Shown: positions 38,178-46,788 of the stretch, piece by piece
Layout: the number at the start of each line of letters is the position of its first letter
Position numbering within the stretch: the stretch's first letter is position 1
From: Flagellimonas hymeniacidonis
GTDB lineage: Bacteria; Bacteroidota; Bacteroidia; Flavobacteriales; Flavobacteriaceae
NCBI RefSeq assembly: GCF_008040165.1
Contig: NZ_VRUR01000001.1
Location: forward strand, 1-64,000
Length of the DNA: 64,000 nt
Direction: 5' to 3'
The notes under the pieces: model-generated
Database searches by the model: none
What the model was told of the DNA's origin: nothing
Seen by the model: only the letters and a program-made list of their open reading frames with translations
Program-made: the position numbers and the translations under genes

Positions 38178-38732
38178 TTAGTTTATGAATTTGCTTATTT
38201 CTTTATTTAATTCTTCATAGGTAAATCCCTGCGGATAAAAACTCCTTTTGTTCTTACTATATATTAAAGTAGCAGGAATTCCTCCTCCCCAATCTTCAGC
38301 TATTTTTGGAATCCAATCATTTTGCTTGGGGTCATCCAGAATCACAACTTTGGATTTGAGCCCTTTCTTCTCAACGAATGGTTCCAATTTAGATTTCCAC
38401 ATAGAAGGCATATCCAGGCTTACCAAAACAACCTCTACATTATTATCTTTTTGTTCGGCATACACCTGTTCAAAATATGGGAGTTCTACAATACAAGGCT
38501 TACACCAAGTGGCCCAAAAATTTATCACATAGGTTTTTCCATCGTCCTTATAGAGCAATGGTTTAAGCCCTTCATAATCATATATTGGAAATTTAACCTG
38601 ATCAGCTGTTTCAGATTGTGCTTCTGCGTATTCAGGAGTAACATCTTTATTGTCAGTCTTGGACTTTTGTTCGCCTTTACAACTGGACATAAGAAAAAGT
38701 ACAGTCATTGATAAAAGTAACAAGTGCTTCAT
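38178..38732 (-). CDS. TlpA-like thiol:disulfide lipoprotein
   Basis: A 184-residue lipoprotein. The lipobox LMSSC ends at Cys18. The thioredoxin-like domain has WCKPC (Cys77, Cys80). It probably reduces or isomerises disulfides in the periplasm, as TlpA/ResA-type proteins do. It starts the two-gene unit with the redoxin. Confidence 0.88.
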   Translation of the reverse strand: MKHLLLLSMTVLFLMSSCKGEQKSKTDNKDVTPEYAEAQSETADQVKFPIYDYEGLKPLLYKDDGKTYVINFWATWCKPCIVELPYFEQVYAEQKDNNVEVVLVSLDMPSMWKSKLEPFVEKKGLKSKVVILDDPKQNDWIPKIAEDWGGGIPATLIYSKNKRSFYPQGFTYEELNKEISKFIN

Positions 38733-38834
38733 TATCTGTTATTTATAATATTAAAAGTAAATAAAGGGATTTTTGAAGATTTTAATTTAACAAAATTTTA
38801 TCTGTTAAAGATACGTGGACATCAATAAACCACT

Positions 38835-38842
38835 TACATTTG
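38835..38842 (+). promoter_or_regulatory. -7 element TACATTTG of the marR-type operon
   Basis: TACATTTG fits TAnnTTTG and ends 22 bp before the MarR ATG. No TTTG is seen 17-23 bp upstream; activity may be low or regulated. It overlaps the palindromic operator candidate. Confidence 0.5.
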
Positions 38843-38860
38843 TATATACAATTGTTGTAT
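38840..38860 (+). promoter_or_regulatory. operator candidate with three TTGTAT half-sites
   Basis: TTGTATATACAA (38840-38851) is a perfect 12-bp palindrome. A third half-site TTGTAT follows at 38855-38860. It overlaps the end of the -7 element and ends 4 bp before the MarR start codon. A MarR-type repressor bound here would block its own transcription. Confidence 0.6.
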
Positions 38861-38864
38861 TAAC

Positions 38865-39311
38865 ATGAATGTAGAGGGAATCATAAAAACGGAAAAAAAG
38901 CTCTCCTTGAAAACGAGGACCATGATTCATTTGGCTTTGGTGAGCAATAAAATAAGCGAACAAATTGCCATTGCTCTAAAACCTTACGAAATTTCGGAAC
39001 AACAATTTAATGTGTTGCGTATTCTAAGAGGGCAAAAAAATAAACCCGCCAACCTATCTACAATCAACGAACGTATGGTTACTAAAATGAGCAATACCAC
39101 CCGCTTGGTAGACAAGCTTATTTTAAAAGATTATGTAAAGCGATGGACTTGTGAATCCAATAGACGCAAAGTGGAGATTTTAATCACTCCCAAAGGAAAG
39201 TCCATTCTGGCTAAAATTGATAAAACAATAGAAGATGCGGAAAAAGAAATCCTTAAAAATTTCACCAAAAAAGAACTTGAAGAATTGAATGCATTACTAG
39301 ATAAATTTTAA
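38865..39311 (+). CDS. MarR-family transcriptional regulator
   Basis: A 148-residue winged-helix regulator. The recognition part is ISEQQFNVLRILRG and MVTKMSNTTRLVDKLI, and the wing contains VKRWTCESNRRKVEILIT. It is followed after 2 bp by a nitroreductase gene, and then by YceI. It probably represses this group in response to a small molecule or redox signal; Cys at the wing (WTCESNRR) might be a sensor. Confidence 0.92.
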   Translation: MNVEGIIKTEKKLSLKTRTMIHLALVSNKISEQIAIALKPYEISEQQFNVLRILRGQKNKPANLSTINERMVTKMSNTTRLVDKLILKDYVKRWTCESNRRKVEILITPKGKSILAKIDKTIEDAEKEILKNFTKKELEELNALLDKF

Positions 39312-39313
39312 AA

Positions 39314-39946
39314 ATGAACAATATTATAGAAAATAGGACCTGGCGCTATGCCACAAAAAAGTTTGACAGTACAAAAAAAGTGTCAGATGAAGATTTGGAA
39401 TTATTGCTTGAAGCCACTAGACTAAGTGCTTCATCATATGGCCTTCAGCCATACCATGTATTTGTTATTACAGATGATAAAATTAGAGAGCAGTTAAGAC
39501 CTGTTTCCTGGGGTCAATCTCAAATTACAGACGCTTCGCATCTTATTGTTTTTGCCAATGTCACCGATTTTGGAGAAGAAATGATGGATGACTATTTACA
39601 AAATGTAAGTTCCACTAGAAAAATTCCAGCTGAAGGATTAAAAGGTTACGGCGATTTTATGAAGTCAAAATTACTGGATTTACCAGCCAATATAAAGGGT
39701 GTTTGGACCGCCAGACAAGCTTACATTGCATTCAGTAATATGATGCAAGCGGCTTCTGAACTAAAGATTGATTCCTGCCCAATGGAAGGTTTTGAATCTG
39801 AAGCATATAATGAAATTCTAGGCCTTTCAGAGAAAAATCTTAATGCCTCGGTAGTGCTTGCAGTAGGGTACAGATCAGAGGAAGATGAGACCCAGCATTA
39901 TGCAAAAGTTAGAAAATCAAAAGAAGAATTATTTACCCATATATAA
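39314..39946 (+). CDS. NAD(P)H-dependent nitroreductase-family oxidoreductase
   Basis: A 210-residue FMN-dependent enzyme with NRTWRYATKKFDSTKKVSD, TRLSASSYGLQPYHVFVI and the C-terminal CPMEGFESEAYNEILGL, typical of NfsB-like nitroreductases. It probably reduces quinones or nitro compounds. The 2-bp gap to the MarR gene shows co-regulation. Confidence 0.9.
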   Translation: MNNIIENRTWRYATKKFDSTKKVSDEDLELLLEATRLSASSYGLQPYHVFVITDDKIREQLRPVSWGQSQITDASHLIVFANVTDFGEEMMDDYLQNVSSTRKIPAEGLKGYGDFMKSKLLDLPANIKGVWTARQAYIAFSNMMQAASELKIDSCPMEGFESEAYNEILGLSEKNLNASVVLAVGYRSEEDETQHYAKVRKSKEELFTHI

Positions 39947-39987
39947 ATAGTAAACCTTAATTAAAACAAGAATTTAAACACAAAATC

Positions 39988-40563
39988 ATGAAAAAGACAA
40001 TTTTAAGTTTAGCGTTAACAGTGGTATTCGGATTTACTGCAATTGCCAATCCAATTGATGGCGAAAAGAAAGCTGTAAAAGTTGATGAAAGCACAGTAAC
40101 ATGGAAAGCCTATAAAGTAACAGGGTCACATACAGGCACTATAGCACTAAAATCTGGTGCATTGGAATTTGATGGTGATAAGCTAGTAGGCGGAGAATTT
40201 GTGGTGGATATGACCTCCATTACCAATACAGATCTAGAAGGTGAATACAAAGGTAAGCTTGAAGGGCACCTAAATTCAGATGACTTTTTTGCAACCGCAT
40301 CCAATCCAACTTCAAGTTTAGTTTTCACTAACGTTGAAGCTTCTGGCAAAAATTCATACCAAGTGACTGGCGATTTAACTATTAAAGGAATCACAAAACC
40401 TGTAACTTTCGATGTATCTGTGTATGGAAGCAAGGCAACAGCTACTTTAAAAGTAGATAGAGCAGCATACAACGTAAAATATGGCTCTGGAAGTTTCTTC
40501 GAAAACCTAGGAGACAAAACCATCTATGATGAATTTGATTTGGTAGTTGATTTACAACTATAA
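39988..40563 (+). CDS. YceI-family periplasmic lipid-binding protein
   Basis: A 191-residue protein with signal peptide 1-20 (cleavage at AIAN). The mature part has the YceI beta-barrel pattern: STVTWKAYKVTGSHTGTIAL, HLNSDDFFATASNPTSSL and YGSGSFFENLGDKTIYDEF. Family members bind isoprenoid-type lipids. It follows the nitroreductase by 41 bp and is closed by a terminator. Confidence 0.92.
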   Translation: MKKTILSLALTVVFGFTAIANPIDGEKKAVKVDESTVTWKAYKVTGSHTGTIALKSGALEFDGDKLVGGEFVVDMTSITNTDLEGEYKGKLEGHLNSDDFFATASNPTSSLVFTNVEASGKNSYQVTGDLTIKGITKPVTFDVSVYGSKATATLKVDRAAYNVKYGSGSFFENLGDKTIYDEFDLVVDLQL

Positions 40564-40584
40564 TTAATGCTAGTTTAGTGTTTG

Positions 40585-40620
40585 AAAATCCCATTTGAGA
40601 AAACTCAAAATGGGATTTTT
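40585..40620 (+). terminator. terminator after the YceI gene
   Basis: The arm aaatcccatttgag pairs with ctcaaaatgggattt with one bulged A, and a T-run follows (40616-40620). It separates this operon from the trp promoter 20 bp further on. Confidence 0.85.
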
Positions 40621-40638
40621 AATTTTAAAAGCTCAAAA

Positions 40639-40669
40639 TTTGCAAGTTTAAATTTCCTTTCTATCTTTG
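40639..40669 (+). promoter_or_regulatory. trp operon promoter
   Basis: TTTG (40639-40642) and TATCTTTG (40662-40669) are separated by 19 bp, a full match to the Bacteroidota consensus TTTG-N17-23-TAnnTTTG. The start of transcription would fall at about 40673-40677, at or next to the leader-peptide ATG, so the leader mRNA may be leaderless. Confidence 0.75.
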
Positions 40670-40674
40670 AAGCA

Positions 40675-40731
40675 ATGAACAACAGAACAGTTAATACTTG
40701 GTGGTGGATTAATTTACGTCGAATGTCGTGA
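40675..40731 (+). CDS. trpL: trp leader peptide with three consecutive Trp codons
   Basis: ATG at 40675 opens an 18-codon frame, MNNRTVNTWWWINLRRMS, ending at TGA 40729-40731. Codons 9-11 are TGG TGG TGG (40699-40707). It lies between a full promoter and a terminator just before trpE. Three tandem rare Trp codons in so short a frame are the hallmark of transcription attenuation. It is too short for routine gene callers. Confidence 0.88.
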   Translation: MNNRTVNTWWWINLRRMS

Positions 40732-40785
40732 ACTGGTCCCCCATTGTAATCATATAGAGGCTTGTCATCACGACAAGCCTTTTTT
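40724..40785 (+). promoter_or_regulatory. trp attenuator: antiterminator and terminator stems
   Basis: The terminator stem is aggcttgtc (40758-40766) with gacaagcct (40772-40780), followed by six T (40780-40785). The alternative is TGTCGTGA (40724-40731), which can pair over 8 bp with TCACGACA (40768-40775) and uses up half of the terminator's right arm. The antiterminator segment contains the leader stop codon. A ribosome stalled at the Trp codons would leave it free; a ribosome that reaches the stop would cover it and let the terminator form. Confidence 0.8.
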
Positions 40786-40803
40786 AATTTATCACTATTT
40801 GAA

Positions 40804-42201
40804 ATGACTTATAAACTAGACACACACTACAAGAAAATCCTGGCCGATACCATTACCCCGGTTAGCGTTTATCTTAAGATACGGGATAAATTTCCTAATA
40901 GTATTCTATTGGAAAGTAGTGACTACCATGCCAATGACAATAGTTTTTCATATATCTGTTGCAACCCTATTGCTTCCATAAAAGTGCAAAATGAAGTTAT
41001 TACCCAAACCTTTCCAGATGGTTCAACGGAGGAATTTCCAATTTCATCCACAACAGATGTAACCAAGGTCATCCATGATTTTAGTAAGAAGTTTTCGGTT
41101 TCCAGCAATGGTTTTAAATTTATAAACAATGGCCTTTTTGGATATATGTCTTACGATGCCGTTCGTTATTTTGAAGATGTGGAAATTTCATCCAAAGATA
41201 ATTCCATTCAAATACCAGATATCTATTATGCGGTATATCAGAACATCATCGCTATAAATCATTTCAAAAATGAAGCATACCTCTTTGCCCATTGTTTTGA
41301 AAGTGAGAGCAATGTTGATGAAATAGCACAATTGTTTAATGTAAGAAACTTTGCGTCTTATAATTTTTCAAAAGAAGGAGAACCAAAATCCAACTTAGAA
41401 GATGAGGAATATAGGGAGCATGTAAAATTGGCCAAAAAACATTGTCAGCGAGGTGACGTATTCCAGTTGGTGTTGTCACGTAGATTCTCCCAAGCTTTTA
41501 AAGGAGATGAGTTTAATGTGTACAGGGCACTACGCTCCATAAATCCATCACCATATCTATTCTATTTTGATTATGGGGATTTTAAAATTTTCGGAAGCTC
41601 ACCAGAAGCTCAACTCATTGTAAAAGGTGGAAAAGCAGAAATCCACCCGATTGCAGGCACCTACAAAAGAACAGGGAATGATGAGCAAGATGCCGAACTG
41701 GCAAAGCAACTAGCACAAGATGATAAGGAAAATAGCGAACATGTAATGCTGGTAGATTTGGCACGAAACGACCTCAGCAGAAATGGAAACACCGTGAATG
41801 TGGAGACTTATAGAGAAGTGCAATATTTCTCTCATGTGATTCACTTAGTATCTAAAGTAACAGGACAAAAGAAAAAAGATATCTCAACCATGAAAGTTGT
41901 TGCAGATACCTTCCCGGCAGGCACCTTGAGTGGAGCTCCAAAACATATGGCCATGCAACTCATTGAAAAGTATGAAAAAACTGGTCGTGCATATTATGGT
42001 GGTGCTATTGGCTTCATGGATTTTAAAGGCAATTTTAACCATGCCATTATGATCAGAACTTTTTTAAGTAAAAATCATGAATTACATTATCAAGCAGGAG
42101 CAGGACTTGTAGCTGCCTCCGACCCAGAAATGGAATTACAAGAAACCTATAACAAATTAGGTGCTTTAACAAAAGCATTGGAAATAGCGGAAACTATCTA
42201 A
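40804..42201 (+). CDS. trpE: anthranilate synthase component I
   Basis: A 465-residue chorismate-binding enzyme that forms anthranilate with TrpG. LLESS near the N-terminus is the feedback-inhibition element that binds tryptophan. C-terminal motifs include HPIAGTYKRTG, LVDLARNDLSR, PAGTLSGAPK and YYGGAIGF. The frame is open to a TTG at 40762, but that start lies inside the terminator; ATG 40804 (MTYKLDTHYKK) is correct. It is 2 bp before trpG. Confidence 0.96.
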   Translation: MTYKLDTHYKKILADTITPVSVYLKIRDKFPNSILLESSDYHANDNSFSYICCNPIASIKVQNEVITQTFPDGSTEEFPISSTTDVTKVIHDFSKKFSVSSNGFKFINNGLFGYMSYDAVRYFEDVEISSKDNSIQIPDIYYAVYQNIIAINHFKNEAYLFAHCFESESNVDEIAQLFNVRNFASYNFSKEGEPKSNLEDEEYREHVKLAKKHCQRGDVFQLVLSRRFSQAFKGDEFNVYRALRSINPSPYLFYFDYGDFKIFGSSPEAQLIVKGGKAEIHPIAGTYKRTGNDEQDAELAKQLAQDDKENSEHVMLVDLARNDLSRNGNTVNVETYREVQYFSHVIHLVSKVTGQKKKDISTMKVVADTFPAGTLSGAPKHMAMQLIEKYEKTGRAYYGGAIGFMDFKGNFNHAIMIRTFLSKNHELHYQAGAGLVAASDPEMELQETYNKLGALTKALEIAETI

Positions 42202-42203
42202 GC

Positions 42204-42773
42204 ATGGGAAGAAAGATTTTAATGATTGACAATTACGATAGTTTCACTTATAATTTAGTGCACTATCTTGAGGATTTAGATTGCGATGTTACGGTAAAGC
42301 GTAACGACCAATTGACTTTGGAGGAGGTTGAAGCTTTTGACGAAATTGTCCTGTCTCCCGGTCCTGGAATTCCGGATGAAGCGGGATTACTAAAAGAAAT
42401 TATCAAAACCTATGCGCCCACAAAACGGATTCTTGGGGTCTGTTTGGGGCAACAGGCCATTGGTGAGGTTTTTGGTGGGACGCTGGTCAACCTTGATCAA
42501 GTCTATCATGGAATTGCTACCGCCATAACGGTTACCAAAGAAGATGTCATTTTTGAGGGTATGCCAAATACAATTGAAGTGGGTCGTTATCATTCTTGGG
42601 TAGTGCATCCAGATTTACCGGAAAGTTTAGAAGCTACCTCCATAGATGAAAATGGACAAATAATGTCCCTAAAACATAAAACATATGATGTAACTGCAGT
42701 CCAGTTTCATCCGGAATCTGTATTGACCCCGCAAGGAAAACAAATGCTAAAAAATTGGCTAAATAGAGTATAG
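42204..42773 (+). CDS. trpG: anthranilate synthase component II (glutamine amidotransferase)
   Basis: A 189-residue class I amidotransferase. It has the IDNYDSFTYNL entry, the nucleophile motif GVCLGQQAIGE and the His-Glu pair in VQFHPESVLT. It supplies ammonia to TrpE. The stop codon TAG overlaps by one base the left inverted repeat of the inserted S23 cassette. Confidence 0.96.
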   Translation: MGRKILMIDNYDSFTYNLVHYLEDLDCDVTVKRNDQLTLEEVEAFDEIVLSPGPGIPDEAGLLKEIIKTYAPTKRILGVCLGQQAIGEVFGGTLVNLDQVYHGIATAITVTKEDVIFEGMPNTIEVGRYHSWVVHPDLPESLEATSIDENGQIMSLKHKTYDVTAVQFHPESVLTPQGKQMLKNWLNRV

Positions 42774-43179
42774 ATATTAGGCATTAGATTTTAGATTTTA
42801 GATTTTAAATAATGAATAATTACAAAGAACTTATTGTGTGGCAAAAATCAATAGCGTTGACAGAATTGGTTTATAAAATGACCTCTTGTTTTCCTAATGA
42901 AGAGAAGTATGGCCTAACAAACCAAATTAGAAGAAGTGCTGTTTCAATTGCTTCAAATATTGCAGAAGGAGCGGGAAGAAATTCTAAAAAGGAGTTTAGA
43001 AATTTTCTTGGAATTGCCAATGGTTCTTTGAACGAATTAAATACACAACTAGAAATATCAAAAAGATTAGAGCTTATTGATAAGAATGAACTTGATGAGG
43101 TTTCAATGCTAAGTGATGAAATTCAAAAAATGATTTACACGCTTATCAAAAAATTTGCTCAAATCTAAATACTAATATC
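42773..43179 (+). mobile_element. IVS-like cassette: inverted repeats around an S23 gene
   Basis: The left end gatattaggcattagattt (42773-42791) and the right end aaatctaaatactaatatc (43161-43179) are reverse complements in 16 of 19 positions (8 + 8 matches around a 3-base block). The left end continues into three tandem agatttt heptamers (42786-42806). Between them is one S23-type gene. In 23S rRNA intervening sequences, S23 genes are likewise enclosed by complementary ends that form a stem in the RNA. The unit spans about 407 bp and breaks the otherwise gap-free trp operon. Mobility is inferred, not seen. Confidence 0.6.
42812..43168 (+). CDS. four-helix bundle protein (23S rRNA-intervening-sequence/S23 family)
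   Basis: A 118-residue protein with the S23 signature: LIVWQKSIALTELVYKMTSC, EKYGLTNQIRRSAVSIASNI, AEGAGR and a helical C-terminus. The family was named for genes in intervening sequences of 23S rRNA and is related to the Avd protein of diversity-generating retroelements; members form pentameric helical barrels. It has no role in tryptophan synthesis. It occupies the trpG-trpD junction inside inverted repeats. Function unknown. Confidence 0.9.
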   Translation: MNNYKELIVWQKSIALTELVYKMTSCFPNEEKYGLTNQIRRSAVSIASNIAEGAGRNSKKEFRNFLGIANGSLNELNTQLEISKRLELIDKNELDEVSMLSDEIQKMIYTLIKKFAQI

Positions 43180-43194
43180 TCATATCCAATAAAT

Positions 43195-44190
43195 ATGAAA
43201 GAGACTCTCAATAGACTCATCAATCACGAAATCCTATCAAAAGGCGATGCCAAGCAAATCTTGGTTAACATCGCCAAGGGTGATTACAATACATCTCAAA
43301 TTGCGGCTTTCTTGACCGTTTATATGATGCGAAGCATCACTATTGAAGAACTGGAAGGTTTTAGAGATGCGCTTTTAGAACTTTGTTTGGCTGTAGATTT
43401 ATCTGACTATAATCCCATAGATTTATGTGGTACAGGAGGTGATGGTAAGGATACCTTCAACATATCGACATTGGCATCTTTTGTCACTGCCGGAGCCGGT
43501 ATAAAAGTGACCAAACACGGAAACTATGGTGTTTCGTCCAAATGCGGTAGTAGCAATGTCATGGAGTTTTTGGGCATCAAATTCAGCAATGAAGCTGACT
43601 TTCTTAAAAAATCTATTGATGAAGCTGGAATATGTGTTTTGCACGCTCCCCTATTTCATCCTGCCATGAAAAATGTAGCACCAATCCGAAGAGAACTTGC
43701 CGTCAAGACCTTTTTCAATATGTTGGGGCCAATGGTAAACCCGGCATTTCCAAAAAATCAGATGGTTGGTGTATTCAATTTAGAACTGGCCAGAATGTAT
43801 GGATACCTCTATCAAAACACCGATAAAAATTTCACTGTGCTCCATGCATTAGATGGTTATGATGAAATTTCTTTGACAGGCGCAACAAAAACCATTTCCA
43901 ATGGTTCCGAAGGAATGCTCACCCCTTCCGACTTTGGAGTTCAACGTATTTTGCAAGAAGAGATTACCGGAGGAGAAGATGTAGCACAATCCGCTCAAAT
44001 ATTTCTGGATATTTTAAACGGACGAGGAACCGAGGCTCAAAATAATGTGGTTTGTGCCAATGCGGGAATTGCGATTTCGACGGTGGAAGGGACAACACCA
44101 AAAGAAGGTTTTGAAAAAGCTAAAGAATCGCTTCTAAACAAAAAAGGATTGGGAGCATTAAAAAAATTACAAGAGATAAGTGCATCATGA
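43195..44190 (+). CDS. trpD: anthranilate phosphoribosyltransferase
   Basis: A 331-residue enzyme that joins anthranilate with PRPP. Glycine-rich DLCGTGGDGKDTFNIST, KHGNYGVSSKCGSSN and HPAMKNVAPIRRELAVKTFF are conserved motifs. The start lies 26 bp after the S23 gene and 15 bp after the right inverted repeat. It overlaps trpC by 4 bp (ATGA). Confidence 0.96.
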   Translation: MKETLNRLINHEILSKGDAKQILVNIAKGDYNTSQIAAFLTVYMMRSITIEELEGFRDALLELCLAVDLSDYNPIDLCGTGGDGKDTFNISTLASFVTAGAGIKVTKHGNYGVSSKCGSSNVMEFLGIKFSNEADFLKKSIDEAGICVLHAPLFHPAMKNVAPIRRELAVKTFFNMLGPMVNPAFPKNQMVGVFNLELARMYGYLYQNTDKNFTVLHALDGYDEISLTGATKTISNGSEGMLTPSDFGVQRILQEEITGGEDVAQSAQIFLDILNGRGTEAQNNVVCANAGIAISTVEGTTPKEGFEKAKESLLNKKGLGALKKLQEISAS

Positions 44191-44972
44191 ACATCCTTGA
44201 TAAAATAGTAGCCGATAAACGTAAAGAGGTCGATTTAAAAAAGGCACTGATTCCAGTTTCGCAATTGGAGCAAGCTGTTCTTTATAATCGAGACACAGTT
44301 TCTTTAGCTACCTCATTAAGAAATAGTAGTTCTGGAATTATAGCAGAACACAAACGGCGTTCCCCCTCCAAATCAGTCATCAATCAAAGTTTAAATGTTC
44401 AAGATGTTGCCAAGGGATATGAGGAAGCGGGAGTTTGTGGAATGTCCGTTTTAACCGATGGTAAATATTTTGGAGGCTCTTTGGATGATTTGTTACTGGC
44501 AAGGGCCGTTGCAAAGATTCCATTGCTCCGAAAAGAGTTTATTATTGATGAATATCAAATCTTGGAAGCTAGGGCACATGGTGCCGATGTGATTCTATTG
44601 ATTGCAGCTATTTTATCAAAAAATGAAATCAAAGCTTTATCGGAAACTGCTAAAAGCTTGGGGCTGGATGTACTTCTGGAAGTTCATAATGAAGAAGAAT
44701 TGCATAAATCTATTATGCCCAGTCTCGATATGCTCGGTGTAAACAATAGAAATCTAAAAACATTTGAAGTGAGTTTGGAAACCAGTAAGACTTTGTCAAA
44801 ACTGATTCCGGACGAATTTGTAAAAGTTTCTGAAAGTGGGATAAGCTCCATTGATGCCATCAAAGACTTAAAGCAATACGGATACCAAGGGTTTTTAATT
44901 GGAGAGAATTTTATGAAAACGGAGAATCCCGGAAAGCATGCAGATGAATTTATAAAAGCGTTGATATCATGA
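44187..44972 (+). CDS. trpC: indole-3-glycerol phosphate synthase
   Basis: A 261-residue TIM barrel. Motifs include IAEHKRRSPSK, SVLTDGKYFGGSLDD, PLLRKEFIIDEYQI, GVNNRNLKTFEV and SESGISS. It is a separate single-function protein, not fused to TrpF as in E. coli. It overlaps trpD and trpF by 4 bp each. Confidence 0.96.
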   Translation: MNILDKIVADKRKEVDLKKALIPVSQLEQAVLYNRDTVSLATSLRNSSSGIIAEHKRRSPSKSVINQSLNVQDVAKGYEEAGVCGMSVLTDGKYFGGSLDDLLLARAVAKIPLLRKEFIIDEYQILEARAHGADVILLIAAILSKNEIKALSETAKSLGLDVLLEVHNEEELHKSIMPSLDMLGVNNRNLKTFEVSLETSKTLSKLIPDEFVKVSESGISSIDAIKDLKQYGYQGFLIGENFMKTENPGKHADEFIKALIS

Positions 44973-45610
44973 AATTAAAAGTCTGTGGAATGAATCATAA
45001 TCCAAAAGAAGTTGCTCAATTGCAACCAGATTATTTGGGCTTTATATTTTGGAAACCTTCCACACGCTATTTTGATGGTAACATGCCAGAACTGCCAAAA
45101 TCGATTAAAAAAGTTGGAGTTTTTGTGGATGCTTTCGTTGAAGAGGTGCTCCAAAAAGTTAAAAAGTACAGTCTAGATGCCTTGCAGCTTCACGGGACAG
45201 AAAGTCCTGAATATTGTAGTAATCTAATACAAGCTCAGGTTGACATCATCAAAGTATTTTCCATCAAGGATGACTTCGATTTTTCAGTCCTTGAAGCGTA
45301 TGAAGCTTCCTGTGATTATTTTATGTTCGATACCAAAGGAAAACTGCCTGGTGGTAACGGCTATGTATTTGATTGGAGTATTCTAAAAGAATATCCTTCC
45401 AGCAAGCCTTATTTTTTAAGTGGCGGTATTGGACTAAATGAAATTGACAGCCTATTGGCTTTTTTAGAAAGTCCGGCATCGAAACAATGCTATGCTATCG
45501 ATGTCAACAGCAAGTTTGAAATAGAACCAGGATTAAAAAACATTAAACAATTAAGAGAATTTAAAAAGTTGTTATCTAACAACTTTCAATTTAATACGGA
45601 CAACTCATGA
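44969..45610 (+). CDS. trpF: phosphoribosylanthranilate isomerase
   Basis: A 213-residue TIM barrel with KVCGMNH at the N-terminus (catalytic Cys), [18 protein letters not shown] and [10 protein letters not shown]. The catalytic Asp is expected in [12 protein letters not shown]. It overlaps trpC and trpB by 4 bp each. Confidence 0.95.
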   Translation: MKLKVCGMNHNPKEVAQLQPDYLGFIFWKPSTRYFDGNMPELPKSIKKVGVFVDAFVEEVLQKVKKYSLDALQLHGTESPEYCSNLIQAQVDIIKVFSIKDDFDFSVLEAYEASCDYFMFDTKGKLPGGNGYVFDWSILKEYPSSKPYFLSGGIGLNEIDSLLAFLESPASKQCYAIDVNSKFEIEPGLKNIKQLREFKKLLSNNFQFNTDNS

Positions 45611-46788
45611 GTTATCACGCTAACGAAAAAGGCTATTATGGTGAGTTTGGCGGGGCATTCATTCCAGAAATGCTTTATCCCAACACAGAAGAACTTCGCC
45701 AAAATTACATCCGAATTATGGAGGAACCTTCTTTTAAAGAAGAGTTCGATCAATTGCTACAAGATTATGTGGGCCGCCCTACCCCACTCTATTTTGCAAA
45801 ACGATTATCGGAAAAATACGATACCAAAATCTACTTGAAACGAGAAGATTTATGCCATACTGGAGCACATAAGGTGAACAATACCATTGGCCAGATATTG
45901 ATGGCAAAAAAATTGGGCAAAAACAGAATCATTGCAGAAACTGGAGCGGGTCAGCATGGAGTTGCTACGGCAACCGTTTGCGCCTTAGCCGGTATTGAAT
46001 GTGTTGTGTATATGGGTGAAATAGACATTGCCCGCCAAGCTCCGAACGTGGCACGAATGAAAATGTTAGGAGCTGAAGTTAGACCAGCATTATCTGGAAG
46101 CAGAACCTTAAAAGATGCCACCAACGAAGCGATACGGGATTGGATCAATAATCCAGTTGACACGCATTATATAATTGGTTCCGTGGTAGGCCCTCACCCC
46201 TATCCTGATATGGTCGCGAGATTTCAATCAGTGATTTCCAAAGAAATCAAAAACCAATTGTTAGAAAAAGAAGGACGTGAAAATCCTGATTATGTTGTGG
46301 CTTGCGTTGGTGGAGGAAGTAATGCAGCAGGGGCTTTTTATCATTTTCTGGATACTCCCGAAGTTGGTATTATCGCCGTTGAAGCTGCAGGAAAAGGTAT
46401 AGATACCGGGGAAAGTGCTGCCACTTCGGCTTTGGGGAAAATTGGAATAATTCATGGTAGTAAAACTTTATTGATGCAGACCAATGATGGTCAAATTACC
46501 GAACCGTATTCCATTTCCGCGGGATTGGATTACCCAGGTGTTGGCCCCATGCATGCCCATTTGTTCCAATCGGGAAGAGCTGAGTTTATTTCGATAACGG
46601 ATGATGAGGCCATGACTTCAGGATTGGCACTATGCCAATTAGAAGGCATTATTCCAGCCATTGAATCATCACATGCATTTGCCATTTTAGAACAGAAAAA
46701 ATTCAGTCCTTCAGATGTTGTGGTCATCAATTTATCTGGAAGAGGTGATAAAGATTTACAGAACTATATTGATTATTTCAAATTATGA
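45607..46788 (+). CDS. trpB: tryptophan synthase beta chain
   Basis: A 393-residue PLP enzyme. The PLP lysine lies in [10 protein letters not shown], with [11 protein letters not shown] and [11 protein letters not shown] binding the cofactor phosphate. It condenses indole with serine. It overlaps trpA by 4 bp, favouring translational coupling of the two subunits. Confidence 0.97.
   Translation: MSYHANEKGYYGEFGGAFIPEMLYPNTEELRQNYIRIMEEPSFKEEFDQLLQDYVGRPTPLYFAKRLSEKYDTKIYLKREDLCHTGAHKVNNTIGQILMAKKLGKNRIIAETGAGQHGVATATVCALAGIECVVYMGEIDIARQAPNVARMKMLGAEVRPALSGSRTLKDATNEAIRDWINNPVDTHYIIGSVVGPHPYPDMVARFQSVISKEIKNQLLEKEGRENPDYVVACVGGGSNAAGAFYHFLDTPEVGIIAVEAAGKGIDTGESAATSALGKIGIIHGSKTLLMQTNDGQITEPYSISAGLDYPGVGPMHAHLFQSGRAEFISITDDEAMTSGLALCQLEGIIPAIESSHAFAILEQKKFSPSDVVVINLSGRGDKDLQNYIDYFKL

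Noticed and set aside
40762..40803. TTG start of TrpE 14 codons upstream
   Set aside because: The extension lies within the attenuator terminator and its T-run; the family start fits ATG 40804.
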